Of a stretch of DNA of 64,000 bases, positions 42,796-52,723 are shown piece by piece. The notes under the pieces were generated by a model. It was not told where the DNA came from, searched no databases, and saw nothing but the letters and a program-made list of their open reading frames with translations. How positions within the stretch are numbered: position 1 is the stretch's first letter; each line of letters starts with the position of its first letter. The stretch spans positions 234,756 through 298,755 of the forward strand of contig JARSSM010000022.1 of NCBI GenBank assembly GCA_029624735.1. Reading direction: 5' to 3'. The position numbers and the translations under genes were made by a program. Source of the stretch: Defluviicoccus sp. (GTDB lineage: Bacteria; Pseudomonadota; Alphaproteobacteria; Rhodospirillales; Defluviicoccaceae).

Positions 42796-43647
42796 TTACA
42801 TGCCCGGCTTCGTCAGGATGATTTCCGCACGGCGGTTCTGCGCCTCGCGCACGCCGTCCTTGGTCGGCACCAGCAAGTCGCGCTCACCACGTGCCTCAGT
42901 GGCAATTGAACCTGCAGGAATGGCCTGGCTGACGAGCGTCTTCTTCACCGCATCGGCGCGACGCTGCGAGAGCTTAAGGTTATAATCCGCCGGCCCAGAG
43001 GTATCGGTGTGACCGATAACTTTGACCTTGCTGCCGGCAGCCTTCTTTGCAGTGCCAGAGGCCGTACCGATCGTCTCCTTGGCCTTGGCATTGATGTTAT
43101 ACTTATCCCAATCAAAGAAGACCAGGAACCGATCCGGCGTCGCCATCGGTGGTGTCGGTTTCGTTTCGGCCTGCTTGTCGTCAAGCTTGGCCATCGCGGC
43201 TTCGAACCCCTTCTTGCAGGCTTCGATGTCGTTCGGCTGGAAGTTTTCTTCCTGTTGTTCCATCCAGCAGTTGAACATCACTTGCGCTTCCGCGGCCGCC
43301 GCCGGGTTCTTCGTCGCCGCACCGGCACCGAGCGCCGCCATCAGTTTGCCGCGCGCGGCCGTGAGGTCGCCGACCTTGTCCTGCGGCAGCTTGCGGGCGC
43401 CGATCTCGGTCGGCGGCAGCGGCTGCCCCTTCCCCGCGGCCCGCGCACGGTCCGCAAAGAAATCGGAATCGATATAGTCGCCCTGCTGGAACTCGCTCTT
43501 CGACTGAGCCAAGTAGCCCTTCTGCAGGCCCTGGTTAAAGGCACCGGTGGCCGGCGGATCTTTGGCCACGCTTTGATACTTAAATCCTGAGCAAGCGGTC
43601 AGGGCTACGACAGCCGCGCCCGCCACAACAAAACCAATTCTATTCAT
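42796..43647 (-). CDS. OmpA-family lipoprotein
   Basis: A 283-residue protein from ATG 43647 (MNRIGFVVAGAAVVALTACSG). The signal ends in the lipobox LTAC, so it is a lipoprotein. Residues ~25-165 form a helical domain with FADRARAAGKGQPLPP and MFNCWMEQQEENFQPNDIEACK. The C-terminal OmpA/MotB domain (about 175-280) has FFDWDKYNINAKA, VIGHTDTSGPADYNLKLSQRRADAV, and ARGERDLLVPTKDGVREAQNRRAEI. It anchors the outer membrane to peptidoglycan. A strong terminator follows. Confidence 0.95.
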   Translation of the reverse strand: MNRIGFVVAGAAVVALTACSGFKYQSVAKDPPATGAFNQGLQKGYLAQSKSEFQQGDYIDSDFFADRARAAGKGQPLPPTEIGARKLPQDKVGDLTAARGKLMAALGAGAATKNPAAAAEAQVMFNCWMEQQEENFQPNDIEACKKGFEAAMAKLDDKQAETKPTPPMATPDRFLVFFDWDKYNINAKAKETIGTASGTAKKAAGSKVKVIGHTDTSGPADYNLKLSQRRADAVKKTLVSQAIPAGSIATEARGERDLLVPTKDGVREAQNRRAEIILTKPGM

Positions 43648-44263
43648 CTTACCATGCTCCCTACACCCATCCACATCACGAACGGTGACTGCACGCTGTC
43701 AGAGCCTTATCGGGCCGATTTCCGTACCGAGTTCGGGTACAGCAAATCTCGAGTAAGTTGCATCGAGAGCCCCACACGACCGTTTCGCCGTACCCCTGTA
43801 TCAAGCGCTGCTCGACGAGCGACTGTGGATTGGAATGCGTCAGACGATCCCTGCCTCAGATTGGAAACCCGCAATGCAATCCGCACTGCCTCCTCGTGAC
43901 AACCATCACTGCGTTGGCGAACCTGCCCGATTGCGTGCAGCTCTCGACGCCACAAAGTCCTTGGCGAATAGCATGTTTGTCCTTCCTTGGCAAAGCCTTC
44001 CTGCCGCCTGCCAGGGCGCCCACTCGCCTATCGCGCACAGATCGATGGTTTGCGCCGCCGGTGTTGCCATAATGTAACGACGTGCGGTATTGGCCTGCGG
44101 ACCGGCGGCAAGGAGCACCCGCCCCGCTCCGGGCGAGAGCCGCTGGCCGCCCCTTCATGAGTGCGCAACACCGGCGAACAGGGAGGTATCGGCGCGCCTC
44201 AAAGGGGGCTAAAGTGATAAGGACGGGGGCCAGAAAAAGACGTGCACGGCAGTGGGAGTGGTG
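43648..44263. other. Gene-free stretch between OmpA-like and pentapeptide genes
   Basis: About 615 bases without a convincing reading frame on either strand, and with less codon structure than its neighbours. It must contain promoters for the divergent OmpA-like and pentapeptide genes. A small hairpin GTACC-GAGTTC-GGGTAC lies at about 43725-43741. Nothing else stands out. Confidence 0.5.
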
Positions 44264-44845
44264 ATGCAAGGACCAAGCGGACATGATCGGCAGCCGAGCC
44301 GGCCCGCCGGCGCCGATGCCTCCGGGAACGCAGGGCAACCGACGGGCAAGGACGTGATCTCCGCTGCCGAGCTTGGCGCGGTGTTGGAGAAGCATCGGAC
44401 CTGGGTCGCCTCGGGATGGGAGATGGGCAAGCGGGCCGATCTGCACGGCAGCGATCTGCACGGGCGGAAGCTTCCGGGCGCGCTCCTGGCTGACGCCGAT
44501 CTGCATCGCGCCGACCTGCACCGGGTGGCGCTGCCCGCCGCCGAGCTCGACGGCGCCGATCTCCATCGGGCCGACCTGCACGACGCCGACCTGAAGGGTG
44601 CTGACCTGCAGTACGCCGACCTGCATGAAGCCGATCTGCACCGTGCCGATCTGCGCGGAGCGGTGCTGCGCGAGGCGGATCTTCACAATGCCGACCTTCA
44701 CGGCGCCGACATGAAGCATGCCGATCTGACGGAAGCCGACCTGCGCGGCGCCAATCTCCGGAACGTCAAAGGCCTGACGCCGGAGCAACTGGCCGGCGCG
44801 CGCACCGATCGGTCGACCCGCCTGCCCGCCTCGATCAAGCCTTAA
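44264..44845 (+). CDS. Pentapeptide-repeat protein with His-rich repeats
   Basis: A 193-residue protein from ATG 44264, preceded by GGGAG. A disordered start of ~30 residues is followed by a helical segment (LGAVLEKHRTWVASGWEMGKR) that normally leads into this type of repeat domain. From residue ~58 there are about 22 tandem pentapeptides of the A(D/N)Lxx kind. Ten of them have His right after the Leu (ADLHG, ADLHR and so on). Such repeats fold into a right-handed quadrilateral beta-helix. Functions in the family range from gyrase protection to unknown. It ends with RNVKGLTPEQLAGA, a common C-terminal cap. Confidence 0.9.
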   Translation: MQGPSGHDRQPSRPAGADASGNAGQPTGKDVISAAELGAVLEKHRTWVASGWEMGKRADLHGSDLHGRKLPGALLADADLHRADLHRVALPAAELDGADLHRADLHDADLKGADLQYADLHEADLHRADLRGAVLREADLHNADLHGADMKHADLTEADLRGANLRNVKGLTPEQLAGARTDRSTRLPASIKP

Positions 44846-44869
44846 GGACAAGCGGCGCAGGGGGTGCGC

Positions 44870-45694
44870 TTACGCGCCGGCGCCACCTGCTTGCGTACCG
44901 TCCGACGCGGCCGCGTCGTCGTTAATGAACCGGCACCACGCGGGTGCGTGATCGGATGGCCTCTCCCAGCCCCGTGGTGTCCGGTCGACACCGCATTCGC
45001 CGAGCCGGTCCAGCGCCTGCGGCGACAGCAGCAGGTGATCGATCCGCAGCCCCTCGTCGGCCGCAAACGCGCCGCGGCGATAGTCCCACCAGGTAAAGGG
45101 ACCCGTGACACCCGGAGCACGGGCGCGCAACGCGTCGGTCAGGCCCAAGTAAAGGATCTTGCGCAAGCCGGCACGGGATTCCAGCCGGCACAGGGCGTCG
45201 TTCTTCCAGCCGTCGGGATCGTAGACGTCATGCGCGGCCGGTGCGATGTTGAAGTCGCCGCCAAACACGACCCGGTCATCGCCCGCAAGCACGCTGCGTG
45301 CATGCTGATAGAGCCGCTCCAGCCAGCCAAGCTTGTAGGGGAACTTCGCGCTTTCAACGGGATTGCCGTTCGGCACGTAGAGGGAGGCGACCCGAAAGCC
45401 GGCGGTGAACACTTCGAGGTAGCGCGCCTGCTCATCGCTATCATCGCCCGGCAGCGCCCGCGCCAGCACGTCAATCGGCTGACGGGAGAGCACAGCCACG
45501 CCGTTGTAAGTCTTTTGACCAACGGCGGCGACGTTATAGCCCGAGTCCTCGATTTCTAGGCGCGGGAAGGCATCGTCGACGACCTTCGTTTCCTGCAGCA
45601 GAACGATGTCCGGGCGGAAGCTCGCCAGCCATTGCAAGAGGTGCGGCAGACGGGCCTTGATCGAGTTGACGTTCCAACTGGCGATGGTCAACAC
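44870..45694 (-). CDS. xth: Exodeoxyribonuclease III (XthA-like)
   Basis: A 274-residue AP endonuclease/exonuclease. The catalytic residues sit in TIASWNVNSIKARL, the metal-binding Glu in VLLQETKV, VFGGDFNIAP, and the terminal catalytic pair in LRIDHLLLSP then PSDHAPAW. It repairs abasic sites in DNA. It starts 18 bases after the stop of erpA on the same strand, so the two may be cotranscribed. The last ~15 residues are Ala/Gly-rich. Confidence 0.96.
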   Translation of the reverse strand: MLTIASWNVNSIKARLPHLLQWLASFRPDIVLLQETKVVDDAFPRLEIEDSGYNVAAVGQKTYNGVAVLSRQPIDVLARALPGDDSDEQARYLEVFTAGFRVASLYVPNGNPVESAKFPYKLGWLERLYQHARSVLAGDDRVVFGGDFNIAPAAHDVYDPDGWKNDALCRLESRAGLRKILYLGLTDALRARAPGVTGPFTWWDYRRGAFAADEGLRIDHLLLSPQALDRLGECGVDRTPRGWERPSDHAPAWCRFINDDAAASDGTQAGGAGA

Positions 45695-45712
45695 GGGCTG
45701 CGTGCGCCGCCG

Positions 45713-46069
45713 CTAAACGGAAAACGAGCTGCCGCAGCCACAGGTCGCAGTCGCGTTCGGGTTCTTGACCGCGAAGTAGGCGCCAATCAGCTCATCGACA
45801 TAATCGATCTCGGAACCGCGGATGAGTTCCAGCGACATCTCATCAACGATCACGCGGACACCGCCGTTCTCGAACACGCGGTCATCGTCCCGGCACTGGT
45901 CGTCGAGGCTGAAGCCATACTGAAAACCGGAGCAGCCGCCGCCCGACACCGCGATCCGGAACATGAGCGCCGGGTCGCCCTCGTTCGCAACCAGGGTCGC
46001 GATGCGCCCGGCCGCCTTGGCGGAGATCCGAATCTCTCCAGCCATCTCAGTGCCTGCATCGATCGGCAT
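45713..46069 (-). CDS. erpA: Iron-sulfur cluster insertion protein (ErpA/IscA family)
   Basis: A 118-residue A-type carrier from ATG 46069, with AAGGAG upstream. The three cluster cysteines are in SGGGCSGFQYGF and the C-terminal ATCGCGSSFSV. The rest (VRVIVDEMSLELIRGSEIDYV) is standard. It delivers Fe-S clusters to target enzymes. Several potential clients are encoded in this window (NifJ, the GltD-like protein). ErpA versus IscA cannot be settled from this sequence alone. Confidence 0.93.
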   Translation of the reverse strand: MPIDAGTEMAGEIRISAKAAGRIATLVANEGDPALMFRIAVSGGGCSGFQYGFSLDDQCRDDDRVFENGGVRVIVDEMSLELIRGSEIDYVDELIGAYFAVKNPNATATCGCGSSFSV

Positions 46070-46225
46070 CGGCCGCTCCTTGTCTCGTTGGGTCACCACT
46101 GATGGACGCCAGCGCCATGCAATATTTAGCCCACCACAAGGCGTTGTGAAAGCGTCCGCTGGTTTCTCCGCTGCCGGCCGATGGCTGATTGCCGAACGAG
46201 CTTGGGGCCGGTACCTTCGCACACC

Positions 46226-47407
46226 ATGAACCGCGACGCGCACTTAGCGCTCTGGGCTTGCCAGCCGTCATCGAGCCGTGGCCGCCTCTATGCGGAGCCG
46301 GAGAGCAAGACGCGGACCTGTTTCCAGCGGGACCGCGATCGCATCATCCACTCGGCAGCCTTTCGCCGCCTCGAGTACAAGACGCAAGTGTTCGTCAATC
46401 ACGAGGGTGATTTTTTTCGCACCCGGCTGACCCACAGCCTCGAGGTGTCGCAGATCGCGCGCTCAATCTGCCGCGGTCTCGACCTGAATGAGGACCTGGC
46501 GGAAGCCCTGGCGCTTGCGCACGATCTCGGTCATCCCCCCTTCGGCCATGCCGGCGAGGATGCGTTGAGCGCGATGATGGCGCCTTACGGCGGGTTCGAT
46601 CACAATGCACAGAGCCTGCGCGTGATCACGCGGCTTGAACGCCGCTACGCCGCTTTCGACGGCCTGAACCTGACCTGGGAAACGCTCGAAGGGCTGGTCA
46701 AACACAACGGGCCGTTGACAGGTGGTGACGCCGATACCCCCCTGCCCTGGGCAATCGCCGAATACGTGCGCACCCACGACCTGGAGCTCGACACCTATCC
46801 GAGCGCCGAAGCACAGGTGGCGGCACTGGCGGACGACATCGCCTACAACAACCACGACATTGACGACGGCTTGAGTGCGGGGCTGTTCACGATCGCGGAT
46901 TTGAAGGATGTCCCGCTCGTCGGCCCGGTGTTCGACGAGGTGCACCAGGCTTGGCCGAACATCGAGCGTGGCCGGCTTATTCACGAAGCCGTGCGGCGCC
47001 TGATCGGCCACATGGTACACGACTTGCTGGCAGAGACGCGTGCCCGCCTCGCCACACTCGCGCCCGGGTCAGCCGATGCCGTCCGCCGGGCCGGGGCTCC
47101 GGTAGTCGGCTTCTCGCCGGAAATGCAGCGCAACGATGCCGCCTTGAAGGCGTTCCTGCGCGCCAACATGTATCGGCATTACAAGCTCAACCGCATGACC
47201 AGCAAGGCCCGCCGCCTGGTGCGGGACCTGTTCGAGCTTTTCGTTGCCGAACCTGGCTGCCTGCCGACCGAATGGCGGCGCCGCGCCGGTGCGCCGGCAA
47301 CGACCGAAACCGCCCGTGTCGTCGCCGACTACATCGCCGGCATGACCGACCGTTTTGCTGCCGACGAATACCGGCGGCTGTTTGACGTGCAATCGAGAGC
47401 GTCGTGA
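46226..47407 (+). CDS. dgt: Deoxyguanosinetriphosphate triphosphohydrolase-like protein
   Basis: A 393-residue HD-domain enzyme from ATG 46226 ([13 protein letters not shown]). The substrate-site start is [22 protein letters not shown] and the metal-binding residues are in [28 protein letters not shown] and [17 protein letters not shown]. It hydrolyses dNTPs to nucleosides and tripolyphosphate. It opens the dgt-argS-SPOR-nagZ set, and its TGA shares bases with the GTG start of argS. It is the type-2 length (~390) usual in alphaproteobacteria. Confidence 0.95.
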   Translation: MNRDAHLALWACQPSSSRGRLYAEPESKTRTCFQRDRDRIIHSAAFRRLEYKTQVFVNHEGDFFRTRLTHSLEVSQIARSICRGLDLNEDLAEALALAHDLGHPPFGHAGEDALSAMMAPYGGFDHNAQSLRVITRLERRYAAFDGLNLTWETLEGLVKHNGPLTGGDADTPLPWAIAEYVRTHDLELDTYPSAEAQVAALADDIAYNNHDIDDGLSAGLFTIADLKDVPLVGPVFDEVHQAWPNIERGRLIHEAVRRLIGHMVHDLLAETRARLATLAPGSADAVRRAGAPVVGFSPEMQRNDAALKAFLRANMYRHYKLNRMTSKARRLVRDLFELFVAEPGCLPTEWRRRAGAPATTETARVVADYIAGMTDRFAADEYRRLFDVQSRAS

Positions 47408-49179
47408 ACCTTTATTGTCATCTGCAGACCCGTGTAACCGAGGCCGTGGCCGCTCTTGCCGAAGCCGGCAGGCTGCCGTCCGGTTTCGACATGAGCCGCG
47501 TCCTGGTCGAGCCGGCACGCAATCCAGCGCATGGTGATGTCACCACCAATGCCGCCATGGTGCTTGCCGGCCAGGCGCGTGTGAAGCCGCGCGAGCTTGC
47601 CGCCCTGCTCGGCGAACGCCTCGCCGCCGGCGACGGCATCGATCGGGTCGAGATCGCCGGGCCGGGCTTCATCAACCTCAGGCTCAAGGCCGGCTTCTGG
47701 CACCAGAGGCTGATCGACATCCTGCAGGCAGGGTTGAGCTACGGCGACAGCGATGCCGGCGCCGGTGCCATGATCAATGTCGAATACGTCTCCGCCAACC
47801 CGACCGGGCCCTTGCACGTCGGCCATGGCCGCGGCGCCGTCGTCGGCGATGCGCTCGCAGCGCTCTTGGAGAAGGCCGGCTACCGGGTCACGCGCGAGTA
47901 CTACATCAACGATGCCGGCGCCCAGGTGAACGCGCTCGCCCGCTCGCTACGCCTGCGCTACTTGGTCGCGATCGGCGCCGAGGAGGCGGCCGCATTCGAG
48001 AAGCTCAAGGCCGAGGGCGCGATCGAATACGGGGGCGATTACCTGCGCGTGGCGGCGGAAGCGCTCGCGGAGCGCGATGGCGACCGCTGGCGCGATACGG
48101 CCGAGGCGGACTGGCTGCCGGCGCTGCGCGGGTTTGCCATCGACCGCATGATGGAGGGCATCCGTGAGGATCTGGCGGCGGCCGGCATCCGCTTTGACGT
48201 CATCACATCCGAACGTGCACTGACCGAGCAAGGGGCGATCGACGAGGCAGTGGCGCTGCTGACGGAGCGCGGGCTGATCTACACCGGCGTGCTCGAGCCG
48301 CCGAAGGGCAAGCTGCTCGACGATTGGGAACCGCGGCCGCAGATGCTATTTCGGGCGACAGCTTTCGGCGATGAGGTCGACCGGCCGTTGCGCAAGTCCG
48401 ATGGCTCCTGGACCTACTTCGCCGCCGATATCGCCTACCACCTCGATAAGGTGCGACGCGGCTTTCGCAGCCTGATCAACGTCTGGGGGGCCGATCACGG
48501 CGGCTATGTCAAGCGCATGCAGGCGGCCGTTCAAGCCTTGAGCGAGGGCCAGGCGGGGCTCGACGTCAAGCTGTGTCAGCTTGTCAACCTGATGGACCGC
48601 GGCGAGCCGGTGAAGATGTCGAAGCGGACAGGCTCGTTCATCACCTTGCGCGAGGTGATCGATCGCGTCGGCAAGGATGTGTTCCGCTTCATCATGCTGA
48701 CCCGACGCAACGATGCTTCGCTCGACTTCGACTTTGAGAAAGTGACCGAACAGACGCGCGACAATCCGGTCTTTTACGTCCAGTATGCACACGCGCGGTG
48801 CTGTTCGGTCGTGCGCTTGGCAATTGACGAGCTGGGCGCCGCGGCGATCGCCGATGACCGCTTGGCGCAAGCAGACTTGGCGCGCCTCGCCGACCCGCTG
48901 GAGATCGATCTGATCAAGGCGCTGGCCGGCTGGCCACAGGTTGTGGCAAGCGCCGCCGAAACGCATGAGCCGCATCGCATCGCCTTTTACCTGCAGGAGG
49001 TCGCAGCGCTGTTCCACAACCTCTGGACCAAGGGCAAGGAGGAGGCGCGGCTGCGATTCCTCCATCCGGATGACCCCGCATTGACCGCGGCACGCCTCGC
49101 GCTGGTACGGGCGACGCAAGTCGTCATCGCCTCGGCGCTGCAGGTGATCGGTGTCGAGCCGGTCGAGGAGTTGCGCTGA
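47404..49179 (+). CDS. argS: ArgS, arginyl-tRNA synthetase
   Basis: A 591-residue class I synthetase starting at GTG 47404. The HIGH-type motif is in [21 protein letters not shown] and the KMSKS-type motif is [10 protein letters not shown]. The N-terminal additional domain and the C-terminal helical anticodon-binding domain (ending with [15 protein letters not shown] and [19 protein letters not shown]) are complete. It charges tRNA-Arg. It is translationally coupled to dgt and to the SPOR gene (TGATG junction). Confidence 0.98.
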   Translation: MNLYCHLQTRVTEAVAALAEAGRLPSGFDMSRVLVEPARNPAHGDVTTNAAMVLAGQARVKPRELAALLGERLAAGDGIDRVEIAGPGFINLRLKAGFWHQRLIDILQAGLSYGDSDAGAGAMINVEYVSANPTGPLHVGHGRGAVVGDALAALLEKAGYRVTREYYINDAGAQVNALARSLRLRYLVAIGAEEAAAFEKLKAEGAIEYGGDYLRVAAEALAERDGDRWRDTAEADWLPALRGFAIDRMMEGIREDLAAAGIRFDVITSERALTEQGAIDEAVALLTERGLIYTGVLEPPKGKLLDDWEPRPQMLFRATAFGDEVDRPLRKSDGSWTYFAADIAYHLDKVRRGFRSLINVWGADHGGYVKRMQAAVQALSEGQAGLDVKLCQLVNLMDRGEPVKMSKRTGSFITLREVIDRVGKDVFRFIMLTRRNDASLDFDFEKVTEQTRDNPVFYVQYAHARCCSVVRLAIDELGAAAIADDRLAQADLARLADPLEIDLIKALAGWPQVVASAAETHEPHRIAFYLQEVAALFHNLWTKGKEEARLRFLHPDDPALTAARLALVRATQVVIASALQVIGVEPVEELR

Positions 49180-50165
49180 TGGCACGCCTGGATGCTGCCG
49201 CCGGGCCGGCTTACGCTGATGCGCGCGGAGCCGAGAGCGGACACACGCCACTCTCCCTCACGGCCTGGCCGCAGCAGCGATTGATCTGGATCGGCGCCGG
49301 CGTGCTGGCGCTGGCGTTGATCGTGCTGGGTGCGCTCGTCATCGTGTCATCGTCGCGAGGCCCGGACGCTCCCAAGGATGCGGCGCAGGTGCCGGTCATC
49401 CACGCCGAGGAGAAACCGTTCAAGGTCCGGCCGGAGAACCCCGGCGGCATGGAAATTCCGCACCAGGATAAGCTGATCTATCAGCGCCTGCGCGGCGAGG
49501 AGCGGCCGATCAAGGTCGAGCGGCTCCTGTCCGAGCCGGAAAAGCCGCTGCCGCCACCGGAGCCGGCGCCACCTCCCGAAGCCGCGAACCCCGGCACGGC
49601 CCCCATGGCGGCTCCAAGGGCAGGCGATGACAGCGATCCGGCTGCCGCGGATGCGATCGAGCGCAGCATCGTCGAGCGCGGGCTGGTCGAGGCGCCCGGC
49701 GCGGAGTCGGGTGGCGTGGATGAGGAGGAAGGGATGCTCCCCGACGAGGCGGCTGGTGACGAGGCAGCCACTACCTCAAACATCCCGGTACCACGGCCGC
49801 GGCCCTCCATGCGGACGGGCGAAACGGCGGCCCTGGCGCCTTCAACCGCGTCGTCACCCGCTCCCCCAGCAGCGGCACCTGCAACGGCTCCGGCGGCCCC
49901 AGGCGCGGGTGGTTCGTTCCGGATCCAGCTCGGCGCCTTCGCCTCGCCGGACAAGGTCGATGCCGAATGGCGCCGGCTGCAGGCACAGCACCCGGCTCTC
50001 CTGGGCGCGCTCAAGCCGGAGAGTACGCGGGTCGAGGTGCCCGACCGCGGTACGCTCTACCGCCTGCGTGCCGGCCCGGTCGAAGGCGAGGAGCGCGCGC
50101 GCACTCTGTGCCAGGATCTGGTGCGCCGCGGTGCCGGCTGTCTTGTGGTGCAGCCACGTGGGTAG
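49179..50165 (+). CDS. SPOR-domain membrane protein
   Basis: A 328-residue protein with a cytoplasmic start, one transmembrane helix (about residues 35-57, LIWIGAGVLALALIVLGALVIV), a long Pro/Ala/Glu-rich periplasmic linker, and a C-terminal SPOR domain (about 248-326: FRIQLGAFASPDKVDAEWRRL to CQDLVRRGAGCLVVQ). SPOR domains bind denuded glycan strands at the division septum. Its place between argS and nagZ is typical of alphaproteobacteria. Confidence 0.92.
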   Translation: MARLDAAAGPAYADARGAESGHTPLSLTAWPQQRLIWIGAGVLALALIVLGALVIVSSSRGPDAPKDAAQVPVIHAEEKPFKVRPENPGGMEIPHQDKLIYQRLRGEERPIKVERLLSEPEKPLPPPEPAPPPEAANPGTAPMAAPRAGDDSDPAAADAIERSIVERGLVEAPGAESGGVDEEEGMLPDEAAGDEAATTSNIPVPRPRPSMRTGETAALAPSTASSPAPPAAAPATAPAAPGAGGSFRIQLGAFASPDKVDAEWRRLQAQHPALLGALKPESTRVEVPDRGTLYRLRAGPVEGEERARTLCQDLVRRGAGCLVVQPRG

Positions 50166-50175
50166 GCGCGCGGGC

Positions 50176-51204
50176 GTGCCTCCCCGGGCCGCCATCTTCG
50201 GGCTGTCGGGGCTGGAGATGACGCCGGCCGAGCGCCGGCTGTTCGCCACCGCCGACCCCCTGGGCTTTATCCTGTTTGCGCGCAATTGCGAGAGCCCCGA
50301 GCAGGTCAGGGCGCTGGTGCGCGACCTCCGCGCCGTGGTGGAGCGCGCCGATGCGCCGGTGCTGATCGACCAGGAAGGCGGCCGCGTGCAACGGTTGCGA
50401 CCGCCGCTCTGGCGCGAGGCGCCGGCGGCTGCCAGGTTCGGCCAGCTTTCCGATTTGGATGAGGCAGCGGCGCTGCAGGCAACACGGATGAACGCGCGGC
50501 TGATCGCGGCCGAACTCGAAGGTCTCGGCATCGACGTCGATTGCGCGCCGGTCATTGATGTGCCGCATGCGGAAGCCGATCCAATCATTGGCGACCGCGC
50601 CTTCGCTTCGGAGCCAGCGCGCGTCGCCAAGCTCGGCCGCGCCGCCTGCGCTGGCTTTCTCGAAGGCGGGGTCTTGCCCATCCTCAAGCACATCCCCGGC
50701 CACGGCCGCGCCACCGCCGACAGCCACCTGCGCTTGCCCGTCGTCGACACCGACCGGGCAACGCTGGTGGCGACCGACTGGATGCCGTTCGCGGCGCTCA
50801 ACGACATGCCGTGGGCGATGACGGCCCATGTCGTCTTCACCGCGATCGACGCTGGAGCCCCGGCGACTCTGTCGGCGCGAGTCATCAGCGAAGTCATCCG
50901 CGGCGAGATCGGCTTTTCGGGCGTGCTGGTCTCGGACGACATCGGCATGGCGGCCCTCAAGGGACCGATGCACACGCGCGCTCACGCGGCGCTGGCGGCA
51001 GGCTGCGACGTCGCCCTGCACTGCTCCGGTGTCCTGCACGAGATGGCGGCAGTCGCCTCCGTCTGCCCACGGTTGACCGAGGCTGCGCTCGCCAGACTGG
51101 AGCGCGCGCGCGCCATGTTGCCGCAGACGATCGAGCCGATCGATTTTGCCCAGGCATCCTCCCGGCTCGCAATGCTGCTTGCAGAACCGACGGTGCAGGC
51201 ATGA
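50176..51204 (+). CDS. nagZ: NagZ, beta-N-acetylhexosaminidase
   Basis: The product is 342 residues from GTG 50176; GTG 50158 is an alternative that would overlap the SPOR gene. This family 3 glycosidase shows GFILFARNCESPEQVRALVRDLR, LIDQEGGRVQRLRPP, the substrate-loop motif ILKHIPGHGRATADSHLRLP, and the nucleophile region GVLVSDDIGMAALKG. It removes GlcNAc from recycled peptidoglycan fragments in the cytoplasm. Its TGA overlaps the ATG of the next gene. Confidence 0.96.
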   Translation: MPPRAAIFGLSGLEMTPAERRLFATADPLGFILFARNCESPEQVRALVRDLRAVVERADAPVLIDQEGGRVQRLRPPLWREAPAAARFGQLSDLDEAAALQATRMNARLIAAELEGLGIDVDCAPVIDVPHAEADPIIGDRAFASEPARVAKLGRAACAGFLEGGVLPILKHIPGHGRATADSHLRLPVVDTDRATLVATDWMPFAALNDMPWAMTAHVVFTAIDAGAPATLSARVISEVIRGEIGFSGVLVSDDIGMAALKGPMHTRAHAALAAGCDVALHCSGVLHEMAAVASVCPRLTEAALARLERARAMLPQTIEPIDFAQASSRLAMLLAEPTVQA

Positions 51205-51884
51205 ATGACATCCTCTACCAGATCTCGATCAGCGCCCTTCCCGTCCTGCTGGCGATCACGGCGCACGAGGCGGCGCACGGCTGGGTTGCCTGGCGCTGCG
51301 GCGATGACACCGCGTACCGGCTCGGGCGCGTCACCTTCAACCCGTTCCGCCACATCGACCCGTTCGGCACCATCATTTTGCCTGGCCTCCTGCTGCTGTT
51401 CTCCGGTGGCCGTTTCATGTTCGGCTTCGCCAAGCCGGTGCCGGTCGATTTCAACCGCCTGCGCGAGCCGCGCCGCGACATGGTTGCCGTCGCTGCTGCC
51501 GGTCCGGGCGTCAATCTGATGATGGCGACGGCAGCCGCCGCGCTCCTGCATGTGGTACCGCTGTTGCCGGCGATGCTCGGCGCCTGGGTCGAGGCCAATC
51601 TGGTCGTGGCGGTGTGGATCAACGTCCTGCTCGCGGTCTTCAACATGCTGCCGCTCCCGCCCCTTGATGGCGGCCGCGTCGCCGTCGGCATCCTGCCGCC
51701 ACCGCTGGCGCTCAAACTGGCGCAGCTCGAACGCTATGGCCTCGTCATCATCCTTGGCCTCGTCTTCGTGCTGCCGGCAGTGGGAAACGCGGTCGGCCTC
51801 AACCTCGATGTCTTCCAGTGGCTGGTCATCGTGCCGGCCTCGCACATCAGCGAGGCGATCTTGGCGCTGGTCGGCGTGTCATGA
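51201..51884 (+). CDS. Site-2 protease family (M50) membrane protein
   Basis: A 227-residue membrane protein with about five hydrophobic helices. The zinc site is AITAHEAAHGWVAW (HExxH) and the third ligand is in FNMLPLPPLDGGRVAVGIL. FGFAKPVPVDFNRLREPRRDM is typical of this short FtsH-unrelated M50 subgroup, found next to nagZ and scpA in many alphaproteobacteria. The substrate is unknown. It overlaps both neighbours through ATGA junctions. Confidence 0.93.
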   Translation: MNDILYQISISALPVLLAITAHEAAHGWVAWRCGDDTAYRLGRVTFNPFRHIDPFGTIILPGLLLLFSGGRFMFGFAKPVPVDFNRLREPRRDMVAVAAAGPGVNLMMATAAAALLHVVPLLPAMLGAWVEANLVVAVWINVLLAVFNMLPLPPLDGGRVAVGILPPPLALKLAQLERYGLVIILGLVFVLPAVGNAVGLNLDVFQWLVIVPASHISEAILALVGVS

Positions 51885-52723
51885 CGGCGAGCCTCGATCG
51901 CGCGGACATCGGCGTCGAAGGCGCGGCTGATCCGTCGCCGCCGCCACCGGCCGAAGGCGCCGATCCGTTTATCGTCGCCATCGACGGCTACGAGGGGCCG
52001 CTGGACCTGCTGTTGGCCCTGGCGCGCGAGCAGAAGGTCGACCTCCTGCAGATCTCGATCCAGGCGCTTGCCGATCAGTACCTCGACTTCATCCGCAGGG
52101 CGCAGTTCGCGGAGATCGAGTTTGCGGCGGAGTACCTGGTGATGGCCGCCTGGCTCGCTTACCTCAAGTCCCGCTTGCTGCTGCCGGCGGCGGACCCGGC
52201 GGAAGCGGCCGATGGCGAGGAGATGGCGGCAGCGCTGCAGGCGCGCCTGGCCCAGCTCGACGTCATGCAGGCGGCGGCAGCGGCGCTCAGACTGCGGCCA
52301 CGCTTGGGCGTCCATTTCTTTCCGCGTGGGGCCGCCACGGCACAAGAGCCGCGGCCGGCGCCGGGCCCAGTGCGGGCAGACCTCAGCGGCCTCGTTGCCG
52401 CCTATGCCGCAGTCCTCAAGGCGCGCGCGCAACGACAGCCGCTGAAGTTGGAAGCGGGCGACTGGGCTTCGATCGAGCAGGCGATCGCGCGCATCCGCCG
52501 CAGCTTGGGCGATGCGCCGGGCTGGGAAAGCCTGATGCGCTACCTGCCGGCGGAGACGATGGCGCTGCTGCGCGAAGGCCGCCTCGCAGGCCGCTCGCAG
52601 CTCGCGGCAACGCTTTCGGCAACGCTGGAACTGGCGAAAGAGGGGGTGCTGGCGCTGCGCCAGGCGCGGCCGTTCGGCCCCATCTTCGTCAAGGCGCTGC
52701 GGACAGCTCAGGAGCCGGAATGA
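51881..52723 (+). CDS. scpA: ScpA, segregation and condensation protein A
   Basis: A 280-residue kleisin from ATG 51881, coupled to the M50 gene. After a ~28-residue tail comes the ScpA start FIVAIDGYEGPLDLLLALAREQKVDLLQI, then FAAEYLVMAAWLAYLKSRLLLP. The C-terminal winged helix near residues 225-275 (AATLSATLELAKEGVLALRQ) binds SMC. ScpA, ScpB and SMC organise the chromosome. Confidence 0.96.
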   Translation: MTASLDRADIGVEGAADPSPPPPAEGADPFIVAIDGYEGPLDLLLALAREQKVDLLQISIQALADQYLDFIRRAQFAEIEFAAEYLVMAAWLAYLKSRLLLPAADPAEAADGEEMAAALQARLAQLDVMQAAAAALRLRPRLGVHFFPRGAATAQEPRPAPGPVRADLSGLVAAYAAVLKARAQRQPLKLEAGDWASIEQAIARIRRSLGDAPGWESLMRYLPAETMALLREGRLAGRSQLAATLSATLELAKEGVLALRQARPFGPIFVKALRTAQEPE

